A stretch of DNA of 64,000 bases, from the NCBI RefSeq assembly GCF_900104345.1, contig NZ_FNJN01000007.1, positions 124,001 to 188,000 on the forward strand. Direction: 5' to 3'. Below, in pieces: positions 8,591 to 17,260 of the stretch (positions within the stretch are counted from its first letter, which is position 1; every line of letters starts with the position of its first letter). The DNA comes from Microbacterium testaceum StLB037. Lineage in GTDB: Bacteria; Actinomycetota; Actinomycetes; Actinomycetales; Microbacteriaceae. Made by a program: the position numbers and the translations under genes. Below the pieces are notes generated by a model. It worked only from the letters and a program-made list of their open reading frames with translations. It did not search any database and was not told the origin of the DNA.

Positions 8591-9664
8591 TCAGACGAGC
8601 GCGGTGCGTCCTGCGCCCGCGGCGAGTCGCTCCGCGGCGAGTCCCTCTGCTGCCGCGAGCGGGGTCAGGCCCCGGTTCGCCGCCTCGTCGAAGACGCGGC
8701 GGACGGTGTCGCCGATGCCGGCGACGCGTCCCATGATGTCGTCGAGGCTGCCGCGCTTCTTCGCCACCAGGTCGAGGTAGATGACCCCGCCCGCGTTGAC
8801 GACGAAGTCGGGCGCGTAGAGGATGCCCCGGGCGGCGAGACGGTCGGCGCCGGAGCGGTCGGCCAGAGGATTGTTCGCGGGACCGCAGACGGAGCGGGCG
8901 TCGAGGGCGTCGATCACGTCGTCGGTGAGCACCCCGCCGATGCCCGCGGGAACGAAGACGTCGGCGGGAATGAGGTGCGCCTCGCTCGGCTCGACCCACG
9001 CCGCGCCCAGTTCGGTCGCGAGAGCGCGCTTGGCGGGATTCACGTCGGTGACGGTGAGAACGGCGCCCTCGCCGGCGAGACGCTCGGCAAGGCGGCTGCC
9101 CACCTGGCCGAGACCGGCGATGGTGACGCGGCGCCCGGCCACGGCGCCGGTTCCGACGGCACGCTCAAGGGTCGCGACGAGCGAGGCGTACACGCCGAGG
9201 CTCGTGGGACCGGCCGGTTCACCCGAGCCGCCGACCGTGTCGGGGAGCCCGACCACGTGCGCGGTGCGCTCGCTGACGACGAGCATGTCCTCGGTGGTCG
9301 AACCCACGTCCTCGGCGGTGCGGTACAGCCCGCCCAGGCTCTCGACCGCGTCACCGAGGTCGAGGAACGCGGCGCGGCGCCGGTCGGCGTCGAGCACGGC
9401 GCCCTCCGGCAGTCCGATGACCGACTTGCCGCCGCCCGCGTCGAGGCCGGCGGCGGCGTTCTTGAGCGTCATCGCGGCCGAGAGGCGGAGCGCGTCGCCG
9501 AGCGCGTCGGTCCACGACGGGTAGGTCCACAGGCGCGCGCCGCCGAGAGCGGGGCCGAGGACGGACGAGTGCAGGGCCACGGCGACGAACAGACCGCTGC
9601 GTCGCCCCGTGATCACCTCCACGCGTTCGTGGGTGAAATCGGGCAGGGGCAGAGCGGTTGTCAT
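8591..9664 (-). CDS. Leu/Val/Phe-type amino-acid dehydrogenase
   Basis: This 357-residue NAD-dependent oxidative deaminase belongs to the Glu/Leu/Phe/Val dehydrogenase family. It converts a branched-chain or aromatic L-amino acid to the 2-oxo acid and ammonia. The substrate and catalytic region shows the two lysines in MTLKNAA and GGGKSVIG. The Rossmann domain carries GLGQVGSRLAE (about residues 180-190). PANNPLAD and APDFVVNAGG are conserved C-terminal motifs. The start at ATG 9664 follows AAGGAA; the longer open frame lacks similarity. Length fits leucine or valine dehydrogenase, and the two cannot be separated by eye. Confidence 0.88.
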   Translation of the reverse strand: MTTALPLPDFTHERVEVITGRRSGLFVAVALHSSVLGPALGGARLWTYPSWTDALGDALRLSAAMTLKNAAAGLDAGGGKSVIGLPEGAVLDADRRRAAFLDLGDAVESLGGLYRTAEDVGSTTEDMLVVSERTAHVVGLPDTVGGSGEPAGPTSLGVYASLVATLERAVGTGAVAGRRVTIAGLGQVGSRLAERLAGEGAVLTVTDVNPAKRALATELGAAWVEPSEAHLIPADVFVPAGIGGVLTDDVIDALDARSVCGPANNPLADRSGADRLAARGILYAPDFVVNAGGVIYLDLVAKKRGSLDDIMGRVAGIGDTVRRVFDEAANRGLTPLAAAEGLAAERLAAGAGRTALV

Positions 9665-9871
9665 CGCGTTCCTTGTCGTCGGTCGCCTTGTGGGCGGCAC
9701 TGTGCGGATGCCGCGGCGTTGCGGCATCCGGGATCTATTCTGACCCGTCGGCGGGCGTCACGCGAGCGGCCCCGCGGCGCCTCGGACGAGACCACACGAT
9801 CCGCGCGAGCGCACATGGCCGGCCCGCGCTCGCGTCCGGCCCGCGGCGGGGCTCGCTCTAGGCTGTCGGGC

Positions 9872-10348
9872 ATGACCGACGCCCTTTCCGCCCGTAGTCG
9901 CCTGGTCGCCGCCGCCCTCGAGGAGGCGGGCATCGCCGGCCGCATCGTCGTGCTGTCGGGTGCCGCGTCGACGGCTGCGCTCGCCGCCGCCGCCCTCGGT
10001 GTCGAGGTCGGCGCGATCGCCAACAGCCTCGTGTTCTGGAGCGACGACGAGCCATTGCTCGTCATGACCAGTGGCGCGCACCGGGTCGACACGGCGGCTC
10101 TCGCCGAGCGGCTCGGGCGCGGCGGCATCCGCCGGGCGACCCCCGAGCAGGTGCTCGCGGCGACCGGCCAGCCCATCGGGGGAGTGGCGCCGACCGGACA
10201 CCCCGCGCCCCTGACGACGGTGGTCGACGAGGACCTCGCGGCGTTCCTCGAGATCTGGGCCGCGGGCGGCACGCCGCACACGGTGTTCCCGCTGACGTTC
10301 GACGAGCTGGTGCGGTTGACCGGCGGGACGGTGACGCGGGTGGTCTGA
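9872..10348 (+). CDS. YbaK/aminoacyl-tRNA deacylase-domain protein
   Basis: This 158-residue protein is composed of one YbaK/ProX-like editing domain, the family that hydrolyses mischarged aminoacyl-tRNAs in trans. The conserved early strand (GAIANSLVFW) and the GVAPTGHPAPLTTVVDEDL segment near residues 103-121 are present. Translation is probably leaderless: TAGGCT (9859-9864) lies 7 nt before ATG 9872. The actual tRNA target is unknown. Confidence 0.88.
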   Translation: MTDALSARSRLVAAALEEAGIAGRIVVLSGAASTAALAAAALGVEVGAIANSLVFWSDDEPLLVMTSGAHRVDTAALAERLGRGGIRRATPEQVLAATGQPIGGVAPTGHPAPLTTVVDEDLAAFLEIWAAGGTPHTVFPLTFDELVRLTGGTVTRVV

Positions 10349-10374
10349 GTGCGGGCGCGGCGCGGCGTCTCGCC

Positions 10375-10410
10375 GTGGCCCCGGGGCCATCTTCGGCGCC
10401 CCGGGGCCAC
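10375..10410. terminator. bidirectional hairpin between convergent genes
   Basis: A perfect 13-bp inverted repeat (GTGGCCCCGGGGC / GCCCCGGGGCCAC, 10-nt loop) lies between the stops of the YbaK gene and the debranching-enzyme gene. No U-tract is present on either side. Confidence 0.55.
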
Positions 10411-10476
10411 GTCGCGTGCCCCATGAAAAGGGAGGGGCCGGGCGGCGGCGGTTCGGGGCGGCGCCGCCCGGCGGGC

Positions 10477-12429
10477 TCACACCCCGGGGGCGGGTGTGAG
10501 GGCTGTGAGGCAGACCACCGCGGCGGTGGCTGACCACGCCTGCGGACGGCAGGCGGCGGGGTACGGCGTCGGCACCGACGAGTGGGTGCGCGGGTCGCCC
10601 GCGTGCAGCTCGGGCACGCGGTACGCGAAGCCCTCGGCGGCGTCCAGCAGACCGTCGACCACGGACCGCGCCTCGTCGTGCAGGCCCGCGCGCAGCATGC
10701 CGTGCGCGGCGATCGCGGTGTCGTGCACCCAGACGCTGCCCCCGTGGTACGACAATGGCCAGTACCCGGCGGCGCCGGTCGACATGGTGCGGATGCCGTA
10801 TCCACTCGACATGCTCTCGCCGAGCAACAGCTGGGCGACGTGCGCCTCTTCTTCGGCCGACAGGATGCCGGTGCCGAGCAGGTGCCCGATGTTGCTCGTC
10901 AGCGTGTCGACCGGACGCTTGTCGCGGTCGAGCGCGACGGCGGGGTAGCGGCCCTCGGGCGTCTCGACCCAGTACGTGGCGGCGAAGCGCTCCTTGAGGT
11001 CGGCGGCCCAGGAGCGCCAGAACGCGGCGTCATCGGCATCCGCCCCCTCGCCGAACTCCTCGAGGAGGTCGGCTCCGGCCAGGGCGGCCTCGTACGCGTA
11101 GGCCTGCACCTCGCACAGGGCGATCGGACCCTCGGCGAGACTGCCGTCGCGCCACTGGATGGAGTCGCCGGAGTCCTTCCACCCCTGGTTCGACAGGCCC
11201 GTGCCCATGCGGTCGATGTAGTCGAGGAAGCCGTCGCCGTCGCTGTCGCCGCTGTCGCGGATCCAGCCGAGGGCGCCGCGGAGCGTCGGGAGGAGCGCCC
11301 GCACCTCGGCGCCGGGCATGCCGGCGCGCCGGGCGTCGGCGAGAAGACAGATCCACAGCGGGGTCGAATCGACGCTGCCGTAGTACTTCGGCGGCAGCAC
11401 GATGCCCTCGCCGGGGATCTCGAGCGCCGAGGCCCGCAGCTCGTGCAGGATCTTGCCCGGCTCCTGCGCGGTCTGCGCGTCGTCGTCGGCGCCCTGCAGG
11501 CGGGCGAGGACACGCAGAGTGGATGCCGCGATCTCGCGGTCGAGCGGGAGCGCGAGCCGCGCGCCCCAGATCGAGTCGCGGCCGAAGAGCGTGAAGAACC
11601 ACGGCGCCCCCGCGGCGAAGAACTCGTCGTCGGGGTGATCGGGGAGCACGAGCCGCAGGGCGTCGAGGTCGTCGAGCGCCGCGCGCAGCCACCGCGACAG
11701 GCGCGGGTCGGGGGCGCCGGCGGCGACCGCCGCGGCATCCCATCGCGCGGGAGCGGTCGCCGAGCCCACGACGAGCGTGTCGTCGCGCAGCGTCAGCGTC
11801 CACCCGATCTCCGCGGAGCCGAAGGGGGCGATCTCGACGTCCCACTCGGCCTCGACGTCGTGATCGGTCGACGCCACGCGAGCGCCCGGAGCGACGAGCT
11901 CGAGGCCTTGGGCACCGGCATCCACCCGGATCTTCTCTCCGTCGACCACGGTCTCGGCGTCGCGAGCGGAGGCGTGGCCCGACTTCACCTCGTGCAGCTG
12001 CGCGAACTCAGGAGTGAGCGCCAGGCGCAGCGTGGTGCGGATCGGCTGATCGACGCGTGAGTGCAGGGTCCACGACTCGCTCACCACGCCGTCGTCGACG
12101 CGACGGTCGCGCAGCAGGCGCACCTTCGGGTCGGGGGTGGTGTCGTCGAGCCCGCGCAGCAGCCCGCCGAAGACCACGCGCGAGGCGCCGTCGGGGGCGG
12201 TCGAGATCCACTCGATCGGCGAGCCGTCGCAGCTCGCGGTGAGCGAGCGCACGTGCCGCACGTCGCCGTGGTAGACACCGTGCACCGCGGCCGCGCCCAT
12301 GTCTCCCGTGCCGTTGGACCACACCTGGGTGGGGGCCCGCAGAACGATGAGCGCATCGCTGAGCAGCGGTTGCAGGGGAGGGGAGTCGACCGTCGTCCCG
12401 GCAGGCGAGGTGGTGGGGGCGGTGGTCAT
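10477..12429 (-). CDS. glycogen-debranching-type glycosidase (amylo-alpha-1,6-glucosidase family)
   Basis: The 650-residue protein has an N-terminal beta-rich domain of the glycogen-debranching N-terminal type (LLSDALIVLRAPTQVWSNG at the start) and a C-terminal (alpha/alpha)6 barrel. Barrel marks include PWFFTLFGRDSIWGARLALP and the repeated WxxSGDS elements (GWIRDSGDSDGDGFLDY, KDSGDSIQWRDG). It is expected to trim an alpha-linked oligosaccharide inside the cell. ATG 12429 overlaps the stop of the upstream permease by 4 nt (ATGA), making it the last gene of the sugar ABC operon. The open frame continues upstream of this start but that part is the shadow of the permease gene. Confidence 0.87.
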   Translation of the reverse strand: MTTAPTTSPAGTTVDSPPLQPLLSDALIVLRAPTQVWSNGTGDMGAAAVHGVYHGDVRHVRSLTASCDGSPIEWISTAPDGASRVVFGGLLRGLDDTTPDPKVRLLRDRRVDDGVVSESWTLHSRVDQPIRTTLRLALTPEFAQLHEVKSGHASARDAETVVDGEKIRVDAGAQGLELVAPGARVASTDHDVEAEWDVEIAPFGSAEIGWTLTLRDDTLVVGSATAPARWDAAAVAAGAPDPRLSRWLRAALDDLDALRLVLPDHPDDEFFAAGAPWFFTLFGRDSIWGARLALPLDREIAASTLRVLARLQGADDDAQTAQEPGKILHELRASALEIPGEGIVLPPKYYGSVDSTPLWICLLADARRAGMPGAEVRALLPTLRGALGWIRDSGDSDGDGFLDYIDRMGTGLSNQGWKDSGDSIQWRDGSLAEGPIALCEVQAYAYEAALAGADLLEEFGEGADADDAAFWRSWAADLKERFAATYWVETPEGRYPAVALDRDKRPVDTLTSNIGHLLGTGILSAEEEAHVAQLLLGESMSSGYGIRTMSTGAAGYWPLSYHGGSVWVHDTAIAAHGMLRAGLHDEARSVVDGLLDAAEGFAYRVPELHAGDPRTHSSVPTPYPAACRPQAWSATAAVVCLTALTPAPGV

Positions 12430-13340
12430 TCTTTGACGGCTCCTTCGCTGGCGTTCATGATGCGGCGCTGGAAGATGAAGAACACCACGGCGACCGGAAT
12501 CGTCATGATGGCCGCGGCCGCGAGTTTGAGGGGGAATTGGCTGCCCTGGCTGAGCTGACCGCTGGCCAGCGACGCCACGCCCTTGGTCAGCGTGGTCAGC
12601 TCGGGGGACTGAGTGGAGATGACGAAGTGGCTCAGCTCGTTCCACGATCCCTGGAATGACAGGATCACGATCGTGATGAGCGCGGGCCGCGCCATCGGCA
12701 GCACGACCGACCAGAAGATGCGGAACGTGCCGGCTCCATCGATGCGGGCCTGCTCCTCGACCGAGGGCGGGATCGACTCGAAGAAGTTCTTCATGATGAA
12801 CACGCCCGCGGCATCCACCAGCAGCGGCAGGATCATGCCCGCGTACGAGTCGTAGATGCCCAGCTGATTGATGACGAGGAACTTCGGGATCAGCAGCACC
12901 ACGGTCGGCACCGCCATGACCGCGATGAGGGCCGCGAACACGACCCCGCGCCCGCGGAACTGCAGACGGGCGAGCGCGTAGCCGGCGAGGGAGTTGAAGA
13001 ACACCCGGCCCGCGGTGACGAACACGGTCACCACGACCGAGTTGCCGAACCACACGGGGAAGTCGGAGTTCAGGAACAGTCGCTCGTAGGCCGCCCATGT
13101 GAAGGGCTGCGGCGCGAGCGAGATCGGGTTGGCCGCCGCCGCGGCATCCGTCTTGAACGACGTCGCCACCTGCACGAGGAACGGATAGATGTAGATGACC
13201 GCGAGCACGATCAGCAGGACGTACAGACCGATCTGCCAGCGCAGGGCCTTGCCCGACAGGCGGTGCTTCGCGGGCTTGACGGGTCCGTCGATGCGCTGTT
13301 CGGCGAGGACGGTGGTCGGGGGAGAGGCCGTGGCGGTCAT
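12426..13340 (-). CDS. carbohydrate ABC transporter permease (MalG-like)
   Basis: This 304-residue inner-membrane protein has six predicted helices. It carries the cytoplasmic EAA loop of binding-protein-dependent permeases, here EEQARIDGAGTFRIFWSVVLP, which contacts the ATPase. A roughly 35-residue polar N-terminus precedes the first helix. The start ATG 13340 overlaps the stop of the upstream permease gene (ATGA). No ATPase gene is in the operon, so a shared MsiK-type ATPase is probably used, as in other actinobacterial sugar systems (inference). Confidence 0.93.
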   Translation of the reverse strand: MTATASPPTTVLAEQRIDGPVKPAKHRLSGKALRWQIGLYVLLIVLAVIYIYPFLVQVATSFKTDAAAAANPISLAPQPFTWAAYERLFLNSDFPVWFGNSVVVTVFVTAGRVFFNSLAGYALARLQFRGRGVVFAALIAVMAVPTVVLLIPKFLVINQLGIYDSYAGMILPLLVDAAGVFIMKNFFESIPPSVEEQARIDGAGTFRIFWSVVLPMARPALITIVILSFQGSWNELSHFVISTQSPELTTLTKGVASLASGQLSQGSQFPLKLAAAAIMTIPVAVVFFIFQRRIMNASEGAVKE

Positions 13341-14446
13341 CGCTGCATTCCCTTCTGCGCAGGCACCTCGTACTGGCGCAGGCGTCGGCGTGAGACCGGG
13401 CGATCGCGCAGCACGAAGCGCTGCAGGATGGTGAGGGCCACGATGATGACGAAGAGCACGAAGGCGATCGCCGCACCCTGCCCCCACTGCTGCGAGAGGA
13501 ACGCCGAGGAGTAGCTGAGGTAGGCGGGCGTCAGCGTCGTCTTTCCGGGCCCACCCTGGGTGCCCGTGTAAATCTGGTCGAACACCTGCCACGTGCCGAT
13601 GAGGCCGAGGGTCAGCACCGTGAACAGCACGGGCTTGAGCTGCGGCAGGGTCACGCGCCAGAAGCGCTGCCAGCCGTTCGCGCCGTCCATCATCGCGGCC
13701 TCCTGCACGTCGGCGCCGATGTTCTGGAGGCCCGCGATGAACAGCAGCATGAAGGTGCCCGAGGTGGTGAACACGGCCATGAGGATGAAGGCCGACATCG
13801 CGACCGAGGGTCCGGCGAGCCAGTCCCACCACGAGACGCCGAGCATCGTGTTGCCGGTGAGGAAGGCCGGGCCGCTCGTGACGCCGACCGCGCCAAGGAG
13901 GTTGTGCACGACGCCCGAGGGATCGCTGAACCAGTTCGGTCCGTTGATGCCGAGCCACGACAGCACCTCGTTGACGGCACCGGATGCCGAGAAGAGGAAG
14001 AGCCACAGCACGGTGATGGCCACCGAGCTCGTGACCGAGGGGAAGTAGAAGGCGGTGCGGAACAGACCGCGTCCGCGCAGGATCGCGCGGTTGACGAGCA
14101 CCGCGAGGAAGAGCGACAGCGCGGTCTGCAGCGGCACGACCAACAGCACGTACCAGGCGTTGTTGCGCAGCGCCGTGCCGAAGTCGCGCTCGGCCAGCCC
14201 GCCGCCGGTGGTGACCGCGGCGTAGTTGTCGAGGCCGACGAAGCCGACGTTGGACGAGAAGGGGCTGCCGCGCCCGGTCCAGTCGGAGAAGCTCACCCAC
14301 AGCGCCATGAGCACGGGGACGAGCAGGAACACGCCCAGGATGATCAGAACGGGGGCGGTGAACAGCCAGCCGGCGGCGGCCTCGCCGCGCCGGATCCCCG
14401 GGGAGGAGGATCCGGCGCGACGCGGCGCTGAGGTGAGAGCACTCAT
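13337..14446 (-). CDS. carbohydrate ABC transporter permease (MalF-like)
   Basis: The 369-residue permease has a cytoplasmic N-terminus and about six to eight helices. Its EAA loop reads DVQEAAMMDGANGWQRFWRV. A large extracytoplasmic loop near residues 120-180 (NEVLSWLGINGPNWFSD) is typical of MalF/LacF-like subunits with a periplasmic insertion. It starts 2 nt after the stop of the binding-protein gene and overlaps the next permease by 4 nt. It forms a heterodimeric channel with the product of 12426-13340. Confidence 0.93.
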   Translation of the reverse strand: MSALTSAPRRAGSSSPGIRRGEAAAGWLFTAPVLIILGVFLLVPVLMALWVSFSDWTGRGSPFSSNVGFVGLDNYAAVTTGGGLAERDFGTALRNNAWYVLLVVPLQTALSLFLAVLVNRAILRGRGLFRTAFYFPSVTSSVAITVLWLFLFSASGAVNEVLSWLGINGPNWFSDPSGVVHNLLGAVGVTSGPAFLTGNTMLGVSWWDWLAGPSVAMSAFILMAVFTTSGTFMLLFIAGLQNIGADVQEAAMMDGANGWQRFWRVTLPQLKPVLFTVLTLGLIGTWQVFDQIYTGTQGGPGKTTLTPAYLSYSSAFLSQQWGQGAAIAFVLFVIIVALTILQRFVLRDRPVSRRRLRQYEVPAQKGMQR

Positions 14447-14448
14447 GG

Positions 14449-15687
14449 TTACTTGGTGATGGCCTCGAGGTTGGATTGCGCCGTCTTGAGCAGCGCCTGC
14501 GGGTCACCGGTCTTCAGGGACTCCAGCTGAGCGTTGAAGTCGGTGATGACGTCGGCGGCGCCGGCCATGTTCGGCGGGAACTGCGCGTACTCGGCACCGG
14601 AGAGGAACGCCGTGAGGTCGGGGTTCGCGGAGCTCCACGCGTCGGCGGCCGACTGGATCGAGGGCATCGGGCCGAAGGCCTTCGAGAACGCCAGCTGCTG
14701 GTCGGTCGAGGTCAGGAACTCGACGAGCGAGCGTGCCTGCTCCTGGTTGCCGCTGTCGGCGGCCATGCCCCAGCAGTTGGTGAACTGCAGCGTGCCCTTG
14801 CCGCCGGGGCCCGCGGGCAGCTCGGCGACCTTGTACTTCACGCCGGGGTAGTCGGCCGACAGTGCGCCGGTGATCCAGTTGCCCTCGATGACCATCGCGG
14901 CCTTCTGGGTGCCGAACGCCTCGCCGCCCCAACCCGCGCCCACATCGGACGCGAAGGCGAAGGTGCCGTCGTTCAGGTGCGTCTTGACGTAGTTCAGCGC
15001 CTCGACGTTGGCGGAGCTGTCGGCTGTGGCCTTGCCGTCGGTGACGAGTCCGCCGCCGGCCTCGGCCATGAAGGCGCCCACGCGCTGGTACTCGGCGCCG
15101 AACGCGAGACCGACGCGGCCGTCGGTGGTGAGCTTCTGAGCGACGGATGCCAACTGGTCCCAGGTCGTGGGGACATCGGCATCCGTGAGCCCTGCCGCCG
15201 ACCAGAGGTCGGTGTTGATGATGAGGGCCAGGGTCGAGAAGTCCTTGGGCGCGCAGTAGAACTTCCCGTCGACGGTGAAGTTGTCGACGAGCGAGGGGTA
15301 GAAGTCGTCCTTGTTCGCCAGGTCGTCGCCGTAGGCGGCGATCGAGCCGTTCGCGGCGTAGCCGGCGAGGGCCTCGGGGGCGAGGTAGAAGAGGTCCGGC
15401 GGCGAGCCGGCGGCGAAGCCCTGCGAGAGCTGCTGGGGGAGGTCGTTGGCGGTCTGGACCTCGGCCTGCACGCCCGACTGCTGGCTCCAGGCGGCGACGG
15501 CGTCGGTGACGGCCTTGGTCTCGGCGTCCCCCGAGGAGCCGATGAGGATGCTCAGCGTGCCCGAGCCCGAGGCTTGGGACTCGCCGGGGGTGTCGTTGAA
15601 GCCCGAGCCGCACGCGGTGAGCGTGAGCGCTCCGGTGGCGAGTAGTGCGCCGGCGGCGAGCCAGTTCCGGGCGGTGTGCCGTGTCAT
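14449..15687 (-). CDS. extracellular sugar-binding lipoprotein of an ABC importer
   Basis: This 412-residue protein is a family 1 extracellular solute-binding protein. A lipoprotein signal peptide ends in the lipobox LTAC (Cys 26 or so), anchoring it to the membrane. The two-lobe fold marks include LSILIGSSGDAETKAV, PDLFYLAPEALAGYA and the C-terminal AQSNLEAITK. It is the first gene of the operon. Upstream lie a good sigma-70-type promoter and a LacI-type operator. The associated debranching enzyme suggests an alpha-glucan oligosaccharide ligand. Confidence 0.92.
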   Translation of the reverse strand: MTRHTARNWLAAGALLATGALTLTACGSGFNDTPGESQASGSGTLSILIGSSGDAETKAVTDAVAAWSQQSGVQAEVQTANDLPQQLSQGFAAGSPPDLFYLAPEALAGYAANGSIAAYGDDLANKDDFYPSLVDNFTVDGKFYCAPKDFSTLALIINTDLWSAAGLTDADVPTTWDQLASVAQKLTTDGRVGLAFGAEYQRVGAFMAEAGGGLVTDGKATADSSANVEALNYVKTHLNDGTFAFASDVGAGWGGEAFGTQKAAMVIEGNWITGALSADYPGVKYKVAELPAGPGGKGTLQFTNCWGMAADSGNQEQARSLVEFLTSTDQQLAFSKAFGPMPSIQSAADAWSSANPDLTAFLSGAEYAQFPPNMAGAADVITDFNAQLESLKTGDPQALLKTAQSNLEAITK

Positions 15688-15745
15688 GTGTCTCTCTCCT
15701 TCGATGAGGCATGCGACCCCTCCGGGTGCTCGGAGGGCCGTCTCT

Positions 15746-15759
15746 TTTGATCGTTCAAA
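15746..15759. promoter_or_regulatory. LacI-type operator of the sugar ABC operon
   Basis: TTTGATCGTTCAAA is an interrupted palindrome (TTTGA-4 nt-TCAAA) of the kind bound by LacI-family maltose/oligosaccharide regulators. It lies downstream of the -10 of the operon promoter and upstream of the binding-protein start, where a repressor would block transcription. The LacI gene at 15938 is divergent and is the likely binder. Confidence 0.6.
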
Positions 15760-15772
15760 TGACGGTTCGACT

Positions 15773-15802
15773 ACGGTAAGGAACGGCGGTGTTTCCTGTC
15801 AA
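15773..15802 (-). promoter_or_regulatory. promoter of the sugar ABC operon
   Basis: Read on the minus strand, TTGACA (15802-15797) and TACCGT (15778-15773) are separated by 18 nt, close to the sigma-A consensus. Transcription would start near 15766 and run through the operator at 15746-15759. Confidence 0.65.
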
Positions 15803-15937
15803 GCGGTTGCTCGCCCGCTTAGGCTGTCGGTCTGACCGTCAGGCCTGCGTGCGCGTCATCGCGGAACGCGCAGGCGTCGAAGGATCGGAAGAACCGGATG
15901 CCGCGGGGCACCGGCCACGGCACGGGGGAGACGAGGC

Positions 15938-16936
15938 ATGGCGAAGGCGCCCACCGTCGACGACGTCGCACGCGCCGCCGGCGTCTCGCGGCAGACCGTC
16001 TCGAACGTCGTGAACACCCCCGACATCGTGCGCGAGGCCACCCGCCTGCGCGTCGAAGCCGCGATCGCCGAGCTCGGATACCGCCCGCACGCCGCCGCGC
16101 GCCGCCTGCGCACGCGTCGCAGCTCCACCATCGGCATCCATCTCGATCCGTATGCCGGGGGGATCTCGGGCGTCGTGCTCGACCGCTTCGTGCACGCCCT
16201 CACCGAACGCGCGGGCGAGCGCGACATGCGCGTGCTGCTGTACGCCGCGCGCACCCCCGAAGAGGAGATCGCGCGCCTCGGCGACCTGCTCGAGGGGGGA
16301 GAGGTCGATGCCGTCGTCATCACCGGCACCTTCCACGGCGACCCGCGCACGGGGTGGCTGCTCGAGCGCGCCCTGCCGTTCGTGTCGTTCGGCCGCCCGT
16401 GGGGCGAGGATGATGTCGAAGCGCCCGCGCACCTCTGGGTCGACGTCGACGGAGCGGCCGGCACGAGCGCAGCCACCGCGCACCTGCTCGGGCAGGGTTC
16501 TTCGCGGATCGCGTTCCTCGGCTGGCCGGGCGGATCCGGCACCGGCGACGAACGCGAACGCGGCTGGCGCGAGAGCGCGGCCTCGGGACCGCGGTGGGTC
16601 GTCGAAGAGAACGTCTCGGCCGCGCGCGACGTCGTCGCCGCAGGGCTCGCCGCCGACCCGGGAGTGACGGGCATCGTGTGCGCGAGCGATTCGCTCGCGA
16701 TCGGCGCGCACCTCGCCGTCACTCTCGCCGGCCGCCCCGACATCACGGTCATCGGCTTCGACAACACCCCCGCGGTGGAGGCGCTCGGCCTCTCGAGCGT
16801 CGAGCAGTTGCCCGAAAAGGTGGCATCCGGAGCCCTCGACCTGCTCATGGGCGAGAACGGCACGGTCATCGCCCCCCGCGCCCCGACGGCCGGGGCGGCG
16901 CACGTGCTGGTGGAGCCGCGGCTGGTCGTGCGCTGA
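15938..16936 (+). CDS. LacI family transcriptional regulator of the oligosaccharide operon
   Basis: This 332-residue regulator has an N-terminal LacI helix-turn-helix (TVDDVARAAGVSRQTVSNVV) and hinge (PHAAARRLRTRRS). A periplasmic-binding-protein-like effector domain follows (STIGIHLDPYAGG ... ITVIGFDNTPAVEALGL). Its position opposite the sugar operon, with an operator between them, makes it the probable local repressor. The ATG at 15938 follows a purine-rich GGGGGAGACGAGG. The effector is presumably the transported sugar (inference). Confidence 0.9.
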   Translation: MAKAPTVDDVARAAGVSRQTVSNVVNTPDIVREATRLRVEAAIAELGYRPHAAARRLRTRRSSTIGIHLDPYAGGISGVVLDRFVHALTERAGERDMRVLLYAARTPEEEIARLGDLLEGGEVDAVVITGTFHGDPRTGWLLERALPFVSFGRPWGEDDVEAPAHLWVDVDGAAGTSAATAHLLGQGSSRIAFLGWPGGSGTGDERERGWRESAASGPRWVVEENVSAARDVVAAGLAADPGVTGIVCASDSLAIGAHLAVTLAGRPDITVIGFDNTPAVEALGLSSVEQLPEKVASGALDLLMGENGTVIAPRAPTAGAAHVLVEPRLVVR

Positions 16937-16973
16937 CGCGCTGCGGTGGGCGCGCCGAGGCGGCTGAATCGGG

Positions 16974-17044
16974 CGGTTTGGGGCGATCTTTTGCGTTTGG
17001 GGCGGGAATCTCACGCCCCAAACGACGGAATGTGCCCCGAACCG
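16974..17044. repeat. nested intergenic palindrome, element A copy 1
   Basis: This is a 71-bp element with near-perfect 11-bp outer arms (CGGTTTGGGGC / GCCCCGAACCG). Perfect 11-bp inner arms (CGTTTGGGGCG 16994-17004 / CGCCCCAAACG 17014-17024) flank GGAATCTCA. A second copy follows at 17150-17220. The elements fill the 324-bp gap between the LacI gene and the IclR gene, which hold no other gene. Confidence 0.8.
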
Positions 17045-17062
17045 GGAGAACGCGTGGGCGCA

Positions 17063-17094
17063 GCGCCCACTCGGCCCGGCGCCCACTCGGCCCG
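17063..17094. repeat. two tandem 16-bp repeats between the A elements
   Basis: GCGCCCACTCGGCCCG occurs twice without a gap (17063-17078, 17079-17094). No coding or promoter role is apparent. Confidence 0.7.
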
Positions 17095-17149
17095 GTGCTC
17101 AGCGGTCGCCGCGGTCCTCGGCGCGACGGTCGCGTCGCGGGCATGTCCA

Positions 17150-17220
17150 CGGTTTGGGGCGATACTTTGCGTCTGGGGCGGGAATCTCACGCCCCGAACG
17201 ACGGAACGCGCCCCAAACCG
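17150..17220. repeat. nested intergenic palindrome, element A copy 2
   Basis: This 71-bp copy has perfect 12-bp outer arms (CGGTTTGGGGCG / CGCCCCAAACCG) and imperfect inner arms (17170-17180 / 17190-17200). The inner centre GGAATCTCA and the outer arm sequence match copy 1, and the changes relative to copy 1 partly preserve pairing. Both copies are exactly 71 bp, 176 bp apart. Confidence 0.8.
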
Positions 17221-17260
17221 TGAGAACAAGAGGCCCCGGCCCCGCAACCCGGCACCCGCG

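Noticed and set aside
9866..9880. TGTCGGGCATG as a tenth PafBC-like site
   Set aside because: No hexamer lies 8 nt downstream; the start is explained by TAGGCT at 9859.
10477..13476. A 999-residue fused protein on the minus strand
   Set aside because: The frame is open through the antisense/shadow of the permease gene. The real glycosidase starts at ATG 12429, overlapping the permease stop.
15828..15860. TGTCGGTCT upstream of the first LacI gene as a PafBC-like site
   Set aside because: The sequence 8 nt downstream (GGCCTG) does not fit a -10 hexamer.
16974..17220. Possible CRISPR array
   Set aside because: Only two 71-bp copies with internal palindromes, 176 bp apart, separated by a tandem repeat; no cas gene.
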